Program-made: the position numbers and the translations under genes
The notes under the pieces: model-generated
Database searches by the model: none
What the model was told of the DNA's origin: nothing
The model's input: only the letters and a program-made list of their open reading frames with translations
Shown: positions 19,160 through 31,738 of the stretch, piece after piece
How the letters are laid out: each line of letters begins with the position of its first letter
How positions within the stretch are numbered: position 1 is the stretch's first letter
Origin: Pseudomonas mandelii
Lineage (GTDB): Bacteria; Pseudomonadota; Gammaproteobacteria; Pseudomonadales; Pseudomonadaceae
Length of the DNA: 64,000 nt
NCBI RefSeq assembly: GCF_900106065.1
Contig: NZ_LT629796.1
Span: 2,938,501 to 3,002,500, forward strand
Reading direction: 5' to 3'

Positions 19160-21082
19160 TCATTGCGATTTCCGGACCCGCAGGTACCACTCGGACAGCA
19201 GTCGTACCTGTTTGTCGGTGTAGCCCCGCTCGACCATCCGTGTGACGAAGTCGTTGTGCTTCTGCTGGTCCTCTTTGCTGGCCTTGGCATTGAAGCTGAT
19301 GACAGGCAGGAGGTCCTCGGTGTTGGAGAACATTTTCTTCTCGATGACCACCCGCAGTTTTTCGTAGCTGAGCCAGGTCGGGTTCTTGCCATTGTTGTTG
19401 GCCCGGGCGCGCAAGACGAAGTTGACGATTTCGTTGCGGAAATCCTTCGGATTGCTGATGCCGGCCGGTTTTTCTATTTTCTCAAGCTCTTCGTTCAGCG
19501 CGACGCGGTTGAGGATTTCGCCGGTTTCCGGATCTCGGTATTCCTGGTCCTGGATCCAGAAGTCTGCGTACAGCACGTAGCGATCGAAGATGTTCTGGCC
19601 GTACTCGCTGTAAGACTCGAGGTAGGCAGTCTGGATCTCCTTGCCGATGAATTCGATATAACGCGGTGCCAGGTACTCCTTGAGGAAGCGCAGATAGCGT
19701 TCACGGGTCTCGGCCTGGAATTGTTCCTGTTCGATCTGTTGTTCCAGCACATAGAGCAAATGCACCGGGTTGGCGGCGATTTCGTGCGGATCAAAGTTGA
19801 AGACCTTGGACAGGATCTTGAACGCAAACCGGGTCGACAGACCGTTCATGCCTTCGTCGACACCGGCGTTGTCGCGGTATTCCTGGATCGACTTGGCTTT
19901 CGGATCCGTGTCTTTGAGGTTCTCGCCGTCATACACACGCATCTTGGAATAGATGTTGGAGTTTTCCGGCTCCTTGAGGCGTGAGAGCACGGTGAACTGG
20001 GCGAGCATTTTCAGGGTGTCGGGTGCGCAATGGGCCTTGGCCAGAGAGCTGTTGAACAGAAGCTTGTCGTAGATCTTCACCTCGTCGCTGACCCGCAGGC
20101 AATACGGCACTTTGACGATATAGATCCGGTCGATGAAGGCTTCGTTGTTCTTGTTGTTGCGGAAGGTGTGCCATTCCGATTCGTTGGAGTGAGCCAGCAG
20201 GATCCCGGTAAACGGAATCGCCCCGAGGCCTTCGGTACTGTTGTAGTTGCCTTCCTGGGTGGCGGTCAGCAATGGGTGCAGCACCTTGATTGGCGCCTTG
20301 AACATTTCGACGAATTCCATCAGGCCCTGGTTGGCCCGGCACAGCGCGCCTGAATAGCTGTAGGCATCAGCGTCGTTCTGTGGGTATTCCTCCAGTTTGC
20401 GGATGTCGACCTTGCCCACCAGCGCCGAGATGTCCTGGTTGTTTTCATCGCCCGGTTCGGTTTTGGCCACCGCGATCTGGTTGAGGATCGACGGATAGAG
20501 TTTCACCACGCGGAACTGGCTGATGTCGCCGCCGAATTCGGCCAGGCGCTTGGTGGCCCATGGAGACATGATGGTATTGAGGTAGCGCCGCGGAATGCCG
20601 AAGTCTTCTTCGAGGATCGCACCATCTTCAGTGGCGTTGAACAGGCCCAGCGGCGACTCGAATACCGGCGAGCCCTTGATGGCGTAGAAGGGCACTTTCT
20701 CGATCAGTTGTTTGAGCTTCTCGGCCAGGGACGATTTACCGCCACCGACGGGGCCGAGCAGATAGAGGATTTGTTTCTTCTCTTCCAGGCCCTGAGCGGC
20801 ATGGCGGAAATACGACACGATCTGGTCTATGCATTCTTCCATCCCGTGGAAGTCTTCAAAGGCCGGATAGCGGCGGATCACCTTGTTGGAAAAGATTCGC
20901 GACAGTCTCGAGTTGGTCGAGGTGTCGAGCAGCTCCGGTTCTCCGATGGCCAGCAATAGACGCTCGGCGGCGGAGGCGTAGGCGCTGCGGTCCTGTTTGC
21001 ACAGCTCAAGATACTCTTGCAGCGAGAGTTCTTCCTGGCGTGTGGACTCGAAGCGTTGTTGGAAGTGGCTAAAGATACTCAT
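19160..21082 (-). CDS. prkA: PrkA family serine protein kinase
   Basis: A 640-residue PrkA protein with an AAA-like N-terminal domain holding the P-loop GPVGGGKSS (about residue 110), followed by a PrkA C-terminal domain. FEDFHGMEECIDQIVSYF is typical of the family. E. coli YeaG, its orthologue, is a Ser/Thr kinase acting in nitrogen starvation and stationary phase. GAGGTGACGTC before the ATG gives a good ribosome site. First gene of the prkA-yeaH-spoVR operon. Confidence 0.96.
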   Translation of the reverse strand: MSIFSHFQQRFESTRQEELSLQEYLELCKQDRSAYASAAERLLLAIGEPELLDTSTNSRLSRIFSNKVIRRYPAFEDFHGMEECIDQIVSYFRHAAQGLEEKKQILYLLGPVGGGKSSLAEKLKQLIEKVPFYAIKGSPVFESPLGLFNATEDGAILEEDFGIPRRYLNTIMSPWATKRLAEFGGDISQFRVVKLYPSILNQIAVAKTEPGDENNQDISALVGKVDIRKLEEYPQNDADAYSYSGALCRANQGLMEFVEMFKAPIKVLHPLLTATQEGNYNSTEGLGAIPFTGILLAHSNESEWHTFRNNKNNEAFIDRIYIVKVPYCLRVSDEVKIYDKLLFNSSLAKAHCAPDTLKMLAQFTVLSRLKEPENSNIYSKMRVYDGENLKDTDPKAKSIQEYRDNAGVDEGMNGLSTRFAFKILSKVFNFDPHEIAANPVHLLYVLEQQIEQEQFQAETRERYLRFLKEYLAPRYIEFIGKEIQTAYLESYSEYGQNIFDRYVLYADFWIQDQEYRDPETGEILNRVALNEELEKIEKPAGISNPKDFRNEIVNFVLRARANNNGKNPTWLSYEKLRVVIEKKMFSNTEDLLPVISFNAKASKEDQQKHNDFVTRMVERGYTDKQVRLLSEWYLRVRKSQ

Positions 21083-21312
21083 GACGTCACCTCGCTCGAT
21101 ACGTGGAGCCGACGCCGGATCATTCAGTCGATGCTGGCAGCAACCGGATATGCAGTCGCTGTTTACCCCCCAGAACTCTTTCGAAGCTGACGACCTCGAA
21201 AGCTACTCCCGATGACCCGCGCGCCGGTGTACCGGCTCTCCCCTGTTTTGGATGGCCTGCGCTTAAGGATAGTTGCTTATTCAGGAGGTAAAGGCGAGAT
21301 ACGTAATTAGTT

Positions 21313-21335
21313 GTGGCAGACCGTTCGTCTGCCAC
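21313..21335. other. Perfect hairpin between glpE and prkA
   Basis: GTGGCAGAC-CGTTC-GTCTGCCAC, 9 bp with a 5-base loop and no T-tract. It lies 44 bp after the glpE stop codon and 230 bp before prkA, so it could protect the glpE mRNA end or bind a regulator. The remainder of the 296-bp gap holds no gene. Confidence 0.5.
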
Positions 21336-21378
21336 CGCGCGAGCCCACAGGGGACGGGGCTTGCACGTTACAAAAAAA

Positions 21379-21708
21379 TTATTCGGAAGTGCCTTGCGCC
21401 GTTTCCGCAGGATAAGTCGTACGCCACAGCTCAAAACCGCCATCCATGCTGTACACGTCGGAAAAGCCCTGGCTGATCAGGTATGCGGCGGCGCCCTGGC
21501 TGGAATTGCCGTGATAGCAGACCACCACGGTCGGTGCGTCCAGATCGGCCGCCTGAATGAAGGCATGCAGGGAATGATTGTCCAGATGCTTCGAGCCGCT
21601 GATGTGCAGGGCGGCATAGGTCGCGGGGTCACGGACATCGACCACCACGGCGCCTTGTGCGCGCAGGGCCTGTGCCTGTTCTGGGGGGATACGTTTGAAT
21701 TCGCTCAT
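21379..21708 (-). CDS. glpE: Thiosulfate sulfurtransferase GlpE (rhodanese)
   Basis: A 109-residue single-domain rhodanese. [11 protein letters not shown] and the active loop CYHGNSSQG with C64 are intact and match GlpE. It transfers sulfane sulfur from thiosulfate to cyanide or, in cells, to thioredoxin-like acceptors. It follows apaH on the same strand by 33 bp and may be cotranscribed. Confidence 0.93.
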   Translation of the reverse strand: MSEFKRIPPEQAQALRAQGAVVVDVRDPATYAALHISGSKHLDNHSLHAFIQAADLDAPTVVVCYHGNSSQGAAAYLISQGFSDVYSMDGGFELWRTTYPAETAQGTSE

Positions 21709-21741
21709 GGCGGGCTCCTGTGGCTCGGCTGAAAGCGCAGT

Positions 21742-22626
21742 CTAGCGCTGGGCGCTGGCTGGCGTTTGTTCGCTAGTTCGTGGGGCGACTGGCGGCGCGG
21801 CGGCATGGCCATGCTCGTCGCATTTGCAGGACAGGCGTTCGCCGCTGTCGACGTTCATCATCGTCAGGGCACCGCCCCAGACGCAACCCGTGTCGAGCGC
21901 AGAGATGCCCGGTTCGTTGCACTGGCCTTCAAGCGCGGCCCAGTGCCCGAAAATGATTTTCACGCCTTTGGTCTTGCGTTCCTTGTGCTGGAACCAGGGT
22001 TTGTAGCCGGGTGGCGCAGTGCCCAGGCCTTCCTTGCTCTTGAGGTCCAGCTTGCCTTCGGCCGTACAGAAACGCATGCGGGTGAAATAGTTGGTGATCA
22101 CCCGAAGGCGCGTGACGCCTCTGAGGTCGCTGTCCCATTTCGCCGGATCGTTGCCGTACATGCCGTCGAGGTAGGGCGGCAGCAGATTGTCGTCGCGTAG
22201 CGCCGTCTCGACCTCGGCGGCGTACTTCAGTGCTTTGCGCAGCGACCATTGCGGGGGAATACCGGCATGCACCAGCGCAACGTTACGTTGTTCGTCGTAA
22301 TGCATGAGTTTTTGCTGGCGTAGCCATTCCAGCAGCTCGGCGCAATCGGGGGCTTCGATAATTTCGCGTAGGGTATCGGTTTTCTTCAGGCGTTCGATGT
22401 TCTTACCGGCGGCCAGCAGGTGCAGGTCATGGTTGCCGAGCACGCACACCAGCGATTCGCGGATGCTGTAGAGAAAACGCAGGGTTTCCAGCGACTGCGG
22501 GCCACGGTTGACCAGATCGCCCACCAGCCACAGACGATCCTTTGTCGGGTCGAACGCGACTTTTTTGAGCAGGCATTGCAGGGCTTCAAGGCAGCCTTGA
22601 AGGTCTCCGACGGCATACGTCGCCAT
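21742..22626 (-). CDS. apaH: Bis(5'-nucleosyl)-tetraphosphatase, symmetrical (ApaH)
   Basis: A 294-residue metallophosphatase with [20 protein letters not shown] and GNHD motifs. It hydrolyses Ap4A to two ADP, and in E. coli also removes Np4 caps from RNA. The start overlaps the apaG stop by one base (TGATG). The C-terminal tail after CKCDEHGHA is proline- and alanine-rich and probably disordered. Confidence 0.97.
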   Translation of the reverse strand: MATYAVGDLQGCLEALQCLLKKVAFDPTKDRLWLVGDLVNRGPQSLETLRFLYSIRESLVCVLGNHDLHLLAAGKNIERLKKTDTLREIIEAPDCAELLEWLRQQKLMHYDEQRNVALVHAGIPPQWSLRKALKYAAEVETALRDDNLLPPYLDGMYGNDPAKWDSDLRGVTRLRVITNYFTRMRFCTAEGKLDLKSKEGLGTAPPGYKPWFQHKERKTKGVKIIFGHWAALEGQCNEPGISALDTGCVWGGALTMMNVDSGERLSCKCDEHGHAAAPPVAPRTSEQTPASAQR

Positions 22627-23006
22627 CAGTGCAGGGCTCCGGGCACCGCCAGGCGGAATGGCGCGATAACGGCGTCAAAGTGTTTGCCGTCGTCGGCGAT
22701 CATTTCATAAGTACCCTGCATCGTACCGACCTTGGAGGTCATGACGGTGCCGCTGCTGTAGGTATGGCTCTTGCCTGGTTCGATCAACGGTTGTTGGCCG
22801 ACAACGCCCGCACCGCGAACCTCTTCGACATGCCCGTCGCCATCGGTGATGACCCAGTGCCGAGACAGCAGTTTGGCCGGTAGCTCGCCATTGTTGTGCA
22901 CGGTAATGGTGTAGGCAAAGGCGAAGCGGTTGTGCTCGGGTTGCGATTGTTCTGCCAGATAGCGGGTGACGACGCTGACGTCGACCTGATAACGAGGATC
23001 GGACAT
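22626..23006 (-). CDS. apaG: ApaG protein
   Basis: A 126-residue ApaG/Co2+-Mg2+ efflux-associated domain protein with a fibronectin-like beta fold. [17 protein letters not shown] and [15 protein letters not shown] are family motifs. The role is not firmly known. It is coupled to apaH and separated from rsmA by 123 bp that contains a strong hairpin. Confidence 0.96.
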   Translation of the reverse strand: MSDPRYQVDVSVVTRYLAEQSQPEHNRFAFAYTITVHNNGELPAKLLSRHWVITDGDGHVEEVRGAGVVGQQPLIEPGKSHTYSSGTVMTSKVGTMQGTYEMIADDGKHFDAVIAPFRLAVPGALH

Positions 23007-23070
23007 GCAAGAGGCCTTAAAAGCGAAGCGGGACGCGGGGCGTAGCTGATGGAGCTCAGTCTAGGCCAAG

Positions 23071-23115
23071 TATCGGGTAGTAAACCAGACATGGGCGCTG
23101 GTGTCCTACCCGATA
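23071..23115. other. Large hairpin between rsmA and apaG
   Basis: TATCGGGTAG pairs with CTACCCGATA (10 bp); inside, after a symmetric 3-base internal loop (taa/gtc), ACCAG pairs with CTGGT around a 9-base loop. There is no T-tract on either strand, so it is not a standard terminator. It could be an mRNA processing or regulatory structure in the surA-to-apaH transcript. Confidence 0.7.
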
Positions 23116-23129
23116 ACGCTCGTCGGCTG

Positions 23130-23948
23130 TCAGTCGACGGCGGGAGTAGCCAGGACTTGTTCGCTGAGCTTGTCGGCAAGGCGCACGAAGGCGGCAAGGT
23201 CGAGCTGCTCTGGACGAAGGCTGCCGTCGACGCCGGCTGCCGTGATTTCGTCGTTGCTCAGCAGCAGCTTGAGGGTATTGCGCAGGGTTTTGCGGCGCTG
23301 GTTGAAGGCTTCGCGCACAACACGCTCCAGCAGCTTGTGATCCTTGGCCGGGTGCGGCAGCACCGCGTGAGGCACCAGGCGCACGATGGCTGAATCGACT
23401 TTCGGTGGCGGATTGAACGCACCGGGGCCAACGTTGAACAGATGCTCAACCCGGCAGTGATACTGAACCATGATCGACAGACGGCCCCAGTCACCGCCAC
23501 CAGGGCCCGCCGCCATACGCTGGACCACTTCCTTTTGCAGCATGAAGTGCATGTCGCGAATCAGGCTGGCGTTGTGCAGCAAGTGAAAAATCAGCGGCGT
23601 AGAGATGTTATATGGCAGGTTGCCGACGACCCGAAGGCTGCCCGGGGCTGCGTTCAGGCTGTTGAAGTCAAACTTCAGTGCGTCGCCCTGATGCAGGTTG
23701 AAGTTGCTCTTTCCGGCGAACTGCTGATTGAGGATCGGGATCAGGTCTTTGTCCAGTTCCACCACGTCCAGTTGCGCGCCACTGCCCAGCAGGCCTTGGG
23801 TCAACGCACCCTGGCCCGGGCCGATTTCCAGCAGGCGGTCTTCAGGCTTGGCGTGGATGGAGCGCAGGATGCGGTCGATAACGCCGGCATCGTGCAGGAA
23901 GTTCTGGCCGAAACGCTTGCGCGCCCGGTGTTGGTAATGCTCGGTCAT
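23130..23948 (-). CDS. rsmA: 16S rRNA dimethyladenosine transferase RsmA (KsgA)
   Basis: A 272-residue methyltransferase. [26 protein letters not shown] (SAM motif I) and the catalytic NLPYNIS are intact. It dimethylates two adjacent adenines in the 3' hairpin of 16S rRNA (A1518 and A1519, E. coli numbering). It overlaps pdxA by 4 bp. This ksgA-type rsmA is distinct from the RsmA/CsrA RNA-binding regulator. Confidence 0.98.
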   Translation of the reverse strand: MTEHYQHRARKRFGQNFLHDAGVIDRILRSIHAKPEDRLLEIGPGQGALTQGLLGSGAQLDVVELDKDLIPILNQQFAGKSNFNLHQGDALKFDFNSLNAAPGSLRVVGNLPYNISTPLIFHLLHNASLIRDMHFMLQKEVVQRMAAGPGGGDWGRLSIMVQYHCRVEHLFNVGPGAFNPPPKVDSAIVRLVPHAVLPHPAKDHKLLERVVREAFNQRRKTLRNTLKLLLSNDEITAAGVDGSLRPEQLDLAAFVRLADKLSEQVLATPAVD

Positions 23949-24934
23949 ATACGGGTCTCGGCCATCTGGTAGGCGGTTTCCAGGGCGACTTGCAGGCTGC
24001 CGGTGTCGATGTTGCCGCTGCCGGCCAGATCCAGGGCAGTGCCGTGGTCGACCGATGTGCGGATGATCGGCAAGCCCAGGGTCACGTTGACTGCCGCGCC
24101 GAAGCCTTTGTATTTCAGCACAGGCAGGCCCTGGTCGTGGTACATCGCCAGCACCGCGTCGCAGTGCTCCAGATATTTGGGGGTAAACAGAGTGTCGGCG
24201 GGCAGGGGGCCGCGAAGGTCCATGCCCTCGCCGCGCAGACGCTCTAATGTAGGTTCGATGATGTCGATTTCTTCATGGCCCAGATGTCCGCCTTCACCGG
24301 CGTGCGGGTTTAGCCCGCAGACCAGGATGCGTGGCCGGGCGATGCCGAACTTTTGTTGCAAGTCCGTGTGCAAAATCCGTGTGACCCGCTCCAGACGCTC
24401 CGGGGTGATTGCATCGGCAATCTCCCGAAGGGGCAGGTGAGTGGTGACCAGCGCCACGCGCAAGCCGCGGGTGGCAAGCATCATCACCACTTGTGCGGTA
24501 TGGGTCAGGTCAGCGAGAAATTCGGTGTGCCCGGAGAAGGCGATGCCCGATTCATTGATCACGCCCTTGTGCACGGGGGCAGTGATCATTCCGGCGAAAT
24601 GCCCGTCGAGGCAGCCTTGGCCCGCACGGGTCAGGGTTTCCAGAACGAAAGCCGCATTGGCCTTGTCCAGTTGCCCGGCGATGACCGGTGCATTGAGCGG
24701 GGTATCCCAGACATACAGGCTGTTGGCGGGTGCCGGGGCATCCGGCCAACTGTCCGGTGTTACCGGCAGCAAATCGACGACCACACCCAGCTGCGCGGCC
24801 CGCTCAAGGAGCAGGTCGCGGCTGGTTATGGCAATCAGGGGATGTGGCTGGGCTTGCGAGGCGAGCAGCAGGCACAGGTCAGGACCTATGCCGGCCGGTT
24901 CGCCGGGTGTCAGCGCGAAACGCTTGGGTTTCAC
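23945..24934 (-). CDS. pdxA: 4-hydroxythreonine-4-phosphate dehydrogenase PdxA
   Basis: A 329-residue Pdx[13 protein letters not shown] at the start, [21 protein letters not shown] and [15 protein letters not shown] carry the substrate and metal-binding histidines. It acts in pyridoxal phosphate synthesis. Overlaps both rsmA and surA by 4 bp. Confidence 0.98.
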   Translation of the reverse strand: MKPKRFALTPGEPAGIGPDLCLLLASQAQPHPLIAITSRDLLLERAAQLGVVVDLLPVTPDSWPDAPAPANSLYVWDTPLNAPVIAGQLDKANAAFVLETLTRAGQGCLDGHFAGMITAPVHKGVINESGIAFSGHTEFLADLTHTAQVVMMLATRGLRVALVTTHLPLREIADAITPERLERVTRILHTDLQQKFGIARPRILVCGLNPHAGEGGHLGHEEIDIIEPTLERLRGEGMDLRGPLPADTLFTPKYLEHCDAVLAMYHDQGLPVLKYKGFGAAVNVTLGLPIIRTSVDHGTALDLAGSGNIDTGSLQVALETAYQMAETRI

Positions 24935-26253
24935 TGCGCTGCCTGGTCTGCACCAGGGAGTTTGATCTCTACATACGCTTCGTCACGGATCTGACGCAGC
25001 CAGGTTTGCAGCTCTTCGTCGTATTTGCGGTTACGCAGTACGGTCATCGCCTGCTGCTCACGGGCCTGGGTCGTGCTGTCGGTGGCGCGGCGGCCAAGGA
25101 CTTCCAGAACGTGCCAGCCGTATTGAGTCTGGAACGGCTTGGACAGCTGACCTTGCGGGGTCTTGGCCATCACTTCGCGGAACTCGGGCACCAATGCGTT
25201 CGGGTCGATCCAGTTCAGGTCGCCACCGTTGAGGGCGGACCCCGGGTCTTCCGAGAAGCTTTTCGCCAGTTCGCCGAAATCTTCGCCCGCTTCGATTCGG
25301 GTATAGAGCGATTCAGCCAGGGCTTTGGTTTTTGCTTCGTCACGAATCGGGCTAGGTTTGACCAGGATGTGACGCACGTGCACTTCGTCACGGGTCTGGG
25401 TCTCACCGCCACGCTTGTCGAGGATCTTCAGGATGATGAAGCCCCCCGGCGTGCGCATTGGCTGGGTAATGTCGCCAACGGTCATGGTGCTCAACATGCG
25501 ATCGAACGGAGGTGGCAATTGAGCGGCTTTACGCCAGCCCATGTCGCCGCCTTCCAGTGCGGTTTCGCTGGCGGATTTGGCGATTGCCAACTGACCGAAG
25601 TCAGCGCCTTGCTTGAGCTGCTGGTAAACCGCGTCCGCTTGCTTGGCTGCATTCTGAATTGCATCGGAGTTGGCGCTTTCCGGCGTAGGAATCAGGATGT
25701 TGGCCAGACGGAACTCTTCGGACAACTGCATTTTGCCGAGGTCGGAAGCGAGGAAGTTCTTCACTTCCTGTTCAGACACCTGAATGCGCTCGGCCACACG
25801 ACGCTGGCGCACTCGGCTGATGATCATTTCGCGACGAATCTGGTCCCGTGCGTCCTCATAAGAGAGGCCGTCACGAGTCAGGGCAGCACGGAACTGATCA
25901 ATCGACATGTTATTGCGCTGGGCAATGGTGCCGACAGCCTGGTTCAGTTCTTCATCGGTAATGCGGATGCCGGAACGCTCGCCGATCTGCAATTGCAGGT
26001 TTTCGACGATCAGACGCTCAAGCACCTGCTGATCCAGCACGCCGGCCGGCGGAACCGCAGAACCGCGTTTGGCGATGGTTTGCTGAACTTCGTGAACACG
26101 CTGGTCCAGTTGGCTTTGCATGACCACGTCGTTGTCGACGATGGCCACCACTTTATCGATGGACTGTACCGCGGCGTTCGCCGCAGTACCCAGGAACAGC
26201 GCGCCCAGCACTAGCGGGCGCAGACAATCAGAAAGCTTGGTCTTCACGTTCAC
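24931..26253 (-). CDS. surA: Periplasmic chaperone / peptidyl-prolyl isomerase SurA
   Basis: A 440-residue protein with a signal peptide ([14 protein letters not shown]), an N-terminal SurA domain (about 28-165) and two parvulin domains (about 180-275 and 290-390; [10 protein letters not shown]). It helps outer membrane proteins reach the BAM complex. Its start lies inside the 3' end of lptD (26-bp overlap). Its neighbour LptD is itself a SurA client in E. coli. Confidence 0.98.
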   Translation of the reverse strand: MNVKTKLSDCLRPLVLGALFLGTAANAAVQSIDKVVAIVDNDVVMQSQLDQRVHEVQQTIAKRGSAVPPAGVLDQQVLERLIVENLQLQIGERSGIRITDEELNQAVGTIAQRNNMSIDQFRAALTRDGLSYEDARDQIRREMIISRVRQRRVAERIQVSEQEVKNFLASDLGKMQLSEEFRLANILIPTPESANSDAIQNAAKQADAVYQQLKQGADFGQLAIAKSASETALEGGDMGWRKAAQLPPPFDRMLSTMTVGDITQPMRTPGGFIILKILDKRGGETQTRDEVHVRHILVKPSPIRDEAKTKALAESLYTRIEAGEDFGELAKSFSEDPGSALNGGDLNWIDPNALVPEFREVMAKTPQGQLSKPFQTQYGWHVLEVLGRRATDSTTQAREQQAMTVLRNRKYDEELQTWLRQIRDEAYVEIKLPGADQAAQ

Positions 26254-29026
26254 GATAACCTTGGATGCCTTTGTCGAGGAAGCTCTCTACTTTGGCGCCG
26301 GTGAGGCCGCCGAGACCTTTCAGAACGATTTGTAGGAAGACGCCGTGGTCGCCTTTTTCGTTTTGCGGGGCATCTTGACTGAACTCGTCATAGGAAACCC
26401 AGTAACGGTTGATCAGGCGCAGTTTCCAGCAGCAGTTGTCGTACTCGAAACCACCGAAGGCTTCCAGGGTACGGTTGCGGTTGTAGTCATACTGCCAGCG
26501 GCTGATGGCGTTCCATTGCGGCACGATTGGCCAGATCACCGAGAAGTCGTGCTGTTGGATTTTGTAGTAGTCCTTCACGTAGCCAGGTTGGCCTGGGGTG
26601 CCGTAATCACCACCGCCCACCGACCATTTACCGCTGTTCTGGTCGTAACGGACCTGGTCATTGCGATAGCGATAACCGGCGTTGATGACCTTGTTCGGGT
26701 TGTCCTCAGGCTGGTAGTGGAACATCGCGCTGCCCGAGCGAGGGCTGCGGCTGTCCGGGTCCCAGTTGTAATCGGCCGTGGTGCGCCAATCGCGGTTCCA
26801 GCGGTATTCGTATTCCAGCGCATAAGGCGACACGTTGGAGTGCGCATCGTCGCGGGTCTTTGCATCGATACCCGGCAACTGAACTTCGCGGTCCTTGAAG
26901 TACAAGGCCTGGCCGACACTGATGCGTTGACGTTCGAAGCCGTTGTCTTCGATCCAGCGGCTGGTCACGCCCAACGACAGTTTGTTCTCGTCACCGACGC
27001 GGTCGGAGCCGGAGAAACGGTTATCACGGAAGAGCGACGCATAGTTGAAGGTGTATTCGCTGGTATCAAATACCGGAATGTCTTCCTGATCGGTCTCTGG
27101 TACGTACAGATAGAACAGGCGCGGTTCGAGAGTCTGACGGTAGTTCTTGCCAAACCATTGCGTATTGCGATCGAAGTAAAGCCCGCTGTCGACACTGGCG
27201 ATCGGCACGCCACGGTTCTGATTGCTGTCAAACTTTCCGAGTAGCCTGTCCTGTTCTGCGGTCTGGTTGGAAACAAAGGTTTTGCCCCTGTTGTCCAGAT
27301 CCAGGCTGTATTGGGTGTACTGGTACTTGAGCGTCGGCTTCAGGAAGCCGTAAGTCCAGTTCAGAGGCAGACTGACGGCTGGCGCAAGGTTGAGACGATC
27401 ACCTGTAGCGCGTGCCAAGCCAACAACGTTCGTGTCTAGGCGCGGAGTCACGTTCCCGTCTTCGTCGGTGAAAGTGCCGTTTTTCAAGTCGCGATCAAAC
27501 CGTACCAGCTCGGTCTGGTAATCAAAGTTCAGGCCGGCCGGTTGAGTTGGTAGCCGGCCCGCAAACGTAATCTGTGGCAAGCGGTTATACGGTGTAATGT
27601 TCGACACCGTTGCAAGCTGATAGGCCTGTGCATTCAGTTGAGCGTAGTAACTATCGCCACGGTAAGTGACGGAGCCTTGCTGGTTAACATAATCGGCGCT
27701 TTTTATACCAATCTGATCAGTCTGCAAGTCTTGAAAGTAATACGGATCGCTGATCTTAGTGTAATCAACCTGCGTGAGGACCCGCGAATCCAGACCACCC
27801 TTGTGCTGCCAGTTATACATGTAGCGGTTTTTCTGGTAGTCGGTCTGCTTGCTGCGATCGGTATCTTCGTCGTTGAGGTACGCAGCACCGAACTGACCTT
27901 CGCTGGACGGGGTCAGGTAGCGGAACTCGCCTTCCATCAACAAGCCGCGCTTGCTCATGTAGCGCGGATACAACGTGGCATCGTAGTTCGGTGCCAGGTT
28001 GAAGTAATACGGTGTGACCAGCATGAAGCCGGTATCGCTGCCCGTGCCGATAGTCGGCGGCAGGAAGCCGGACTGGCGACGGTCATCGATCGGGAAATAG
28101 ATGTACGGCGTGTACAGGACAGGAATGTCCTTGACCCGCAGTGTCACGTTGGTCGCGGTACCGAAGCCGGTCGCCGGGTTCAAGGTGATGTTGTTGCCCT
28201 TGAGCTGCCAGGCGTTGCTGTTCGGTTCGCACGTGGTGTACGTACCATCCTTGAGGCGGATGATCGCGTTTTCGGCACGTTTGGCGTACAGCGCGTTACC
28301 GCGGATACGGGATTTGTGCATCACGTATTCGGCGTTATCGACCTTGGCTTCACCGGTATCGAGCTGCACGTCGGCGTGGTCGCCCACGATCAGTGCGCCG
28401 TTGTCGCGAATGCGCACGTTGCCGCTCAGTTCGCCACGGCTCTCGGCCTGGTAAAGATTCGCTTCGTCGGCTTCAACCTGCATGCTGCCCTGGCGCATGA
28501 CGACGTCACCGGCCAGGGTCGCGACTTGCTCTTCCTGCTTATAGCGGGAGGCTTTCGCGCCGATAAAGGTTGGAGCGTCACTTTTATCCGTCTTGTCATT
28601 CATGCCAGGACGAATCGGTTCGATATAGGAACCAGAGCAGTAAGGACCGGTCTCGGCCAGTTGCGCTGCCGTGAGGTTCTCGCGCGGAACCCAGTCGAGG
28701 TGACTGTAGTCTGCACTACGCGACTTCAGGCCGCGTCCTTTGGACTCGGTAACCAGCACAGGCTTGGCGCCAGTGTCTTCACTGGTGCCACTTTCGGACG
28801 CAGGTTCGCCGGTGGCGGAAACTGCGCTGCCGTCATGGACGGGACGCGGAGGCAATGCCGCCGCTGGCGCTTTTGGCGCACAGTCCCAGGCACCCGAAGC
28901 AGAGACTGAGCAGTCATACTGTTCCGCGGCGACCACGAAAGAAGTGGCTAGGGGTTGCAGGGCCAGCAGACTGCCGGTAACCAACAACGGAAATTTTTTA
29001 CGAAACGCGGGGGATTTCAATGCCAT
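26228..29026 (-). CDS. lptD: LPS-assembly protein LptD
   Basis: A 932-residue outer membrane protein. A signal peptide (about 1-33) is followed by a periplasmic OstA/LptA-like domain (about 140-260) and a large beta-barrel ending in a short EREDQAF tail. With LptE it inserts lipopolysaccharide into the outer leaflet. The ATG at 29026 is chosen because it begins the signal sequence; the frame remains open for 78 codons upstream but overlaps the opposing amgK gene. Cysteines at the N-terminus (YDC, WDC) and CC near the C-terminus fit the known disulfide pattern. Confidence 0.96.
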   Translation of the reverse strand: MALKSPAFRKKFPLLVTGSLLALQPLATSFVVAAEQYDCSVSASGAWDCAPKAPAAALPPRPVHDGSAVSATGEPASESGTSEDTGAKPVLVTESKGRGLKSRSADYSHLDWVPRENLTAAQLAETGPYCSGSYIEPIRPGMNDKTDKSDAPTFIGAKASRYKQEEQVATLAGDVVMRQGSMQVEADEANLYQAESRGELSGNVRIRDNGALIVGDHADVQLDTGEAKVDNAEYVMHKSRIRGNALYAKRAENAIIRLKDGTYTTCEPNSNAWQLKGNNITLNPATGFGTATNVTLRVKDIPVLYTPYIYFPIDDRRQSGFLPPTIGTGSDTGFMLVTPYYFNLAPNYDATLYPRYMSKRGLLMEGEFRYLTPSSEGQFGAAYLNDEDTDRSKQTDYQKNRYMYNWQHKGGLDSRVLTQVDYTKISDPYYFQDLQTDQIGIKSADYVNQQGSVTYRGDSYYAQLNAQAYQLATVSNITPYNRLPQITFAGRLPTQPAGLNFDYQTELVRFDRDLKNGTFTDEDGNVTPRLDTNVVGLARATGDRLNLAPAVSLPLNWTYGFLKPTLKYQYTQYSLDLDNRGKTFVSNQTAEQDRLLGKFDSNQNRGVPIASVDSGLYFDRNTQWFGKNYRQTLEPRLFYLYVPETDQEDIPVFDTSEYTFNYASLFRDNRFSGSDRVGDENKLSLGVTSRWIEDNGFERQRISVGQALYFKDREVQLPGIDAKTRDDAHSNVSPYALEYEYRWNRDWRTTADYNWDPDSRSPRSGSAMFHYQPEDNPNKVINAGYRYRNDQVRYDQNSGKWSVGGGDYGTPGQPGYVKDYYKIQQHDFSVIWPIVPQWNAISRWQYDYNRNRTLEAFGGFEYDNCCWKLRLINRYWVSYDEFSQDAPQNEKGDHGVFLQIVLKGLGGLTGAKVESFLDKGIQGYREREDQAF

Positions 29027-29156
29027 CTTATTAGTCCGGGCTTCCTGCGTGCCATCTGCCCGCGGTGTGGGCCGCACGCCTCTCGATGGTCTGAAAAAGA
29101 TGCTGGATAATAAAGCATGACCCGCTTGACGGCTAGCGCCGTCGGAGACCCTTGCA

Positions 29157-30844
<1,688 letters not shown>

Positions 30845-30845
30845 G

Positions 30846-31613
30846 ATGCTGTGGCCAGGGACTCTGATTGGAGCCGGAGCGGGCTTTGCCATAGCCAGCA
30901 TTCCGGGGGCCATGCTCGGTGCTTTGCTGGGACAGGCGCTGGATCGGCGCTTGCACCTGCAAAGCTGGGGGCATTTGCGTGAAAAGCTCGGCGGTCGTCC
31001 GATGCTGCGCAACGATGAACTGTTGTTCGTGTTGCTGGGACGGTTGGCCAAGAGCGATGGACGCGTGGTGGATGGTCACATCCAGCAGGCTCGTCAGGAA
31101 ATGCGTGCGCTGGAAATGACCGAATCGGCGCAGCGTCGTGCCATTGCCGCGTTCAATCGCGGCAAGTCGGGCCGTGACCGGTTGCGCGGGTATCTGCGGC
31201 GCTTGAGTGCTCAGCCCCACGCCGCGGAAGGCGTATTGCGCGCCTGTTGGCGCATGGTTTGGGCCGATGGGCGTGCGGGGAACAATGAACGTGAATTGCT
31301 GGCCCTGTGGGGCAAGTGGCTGGGCTGGACGCCGCAACAAGTACTGGCGCTGGCGGCTGACTACGATCAGCACAAGCGCCCGCAGGTCAGCAGCACCCTG
31401 ACTTATCAGGATGCCTTGCAGCTGTTGGGGGTGTCGGCGACCAGCGAGCCGGCGCAGATCAAGCGTGCCTATCGACGCCTGCTCAGTCGCCACCATCCGG
31501 ACAAGATTGCCGGCAGCGGTGCGACGGCGTTGCAGGTGCGTGAGGCGACTGACAAGACCCGCGAACTGCACTCGGCCTACACGTTGATTCGTGAGCGGCG
31601 GGATTTTCGGTAG
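30846..31613 (+). CDS. djlA: Co-chaperone DjlA
   Basis: A 255-residue protein with an N-terminal glycine-rich membrane segment (TLIGAGAGFAIASIPGAMLG), a TerB-like helical domain (about 50-170) and a C-terminal J domain with the HPD motif (RHHPDK) that stimulates DnaK. It begins two bases after murU ends, so it is probably in the same transcript. Confidence 0.93.
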   Translation: MLWPGTLIGAGAGFAIASIPGAMLGALLGQALDRRLHLQSWGHLREKLGGRPMLRNDELLFVLLGRLAKSDGRVVDGHIQQARQEMRALEMTESAQRRAIAAFNRGKSGRDRLRGYLRRLSAQPHAAEGVLRACWRMVWADGRAGNNERELLALWGKWLGWTPQQVLALAADYDQHKRPQVSSTLTYQDALQLLGVSATSEPAQIKRAYRRLLSRHHPDKIAGSGATALQVREATDKTRELHSAYTLIRERRDFR

Positions 31614-31644
31614 CTGGAAAGATTCGTGTCGCCAGGGATACCGT

Positions 31645-31722
31645 CTTCGCGGGCAAGCCTCGCTCCTACAGGTTTCGCGTCATACAACACAGAACCTGTA
31701 AGAGCTAGGCTTGCTCGCGATG
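31645..31722. repeat. Inverted REP pair
   Basis: Arms cttcgcgggcaagcctcgct and an imperfect agctaggcttgctcgcgatg face each other between the convergent djlA and DUF3530 genes. Confidence 0.8.
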
Positions 31723-31738
31723 GGGGCGACGCGGTCTT

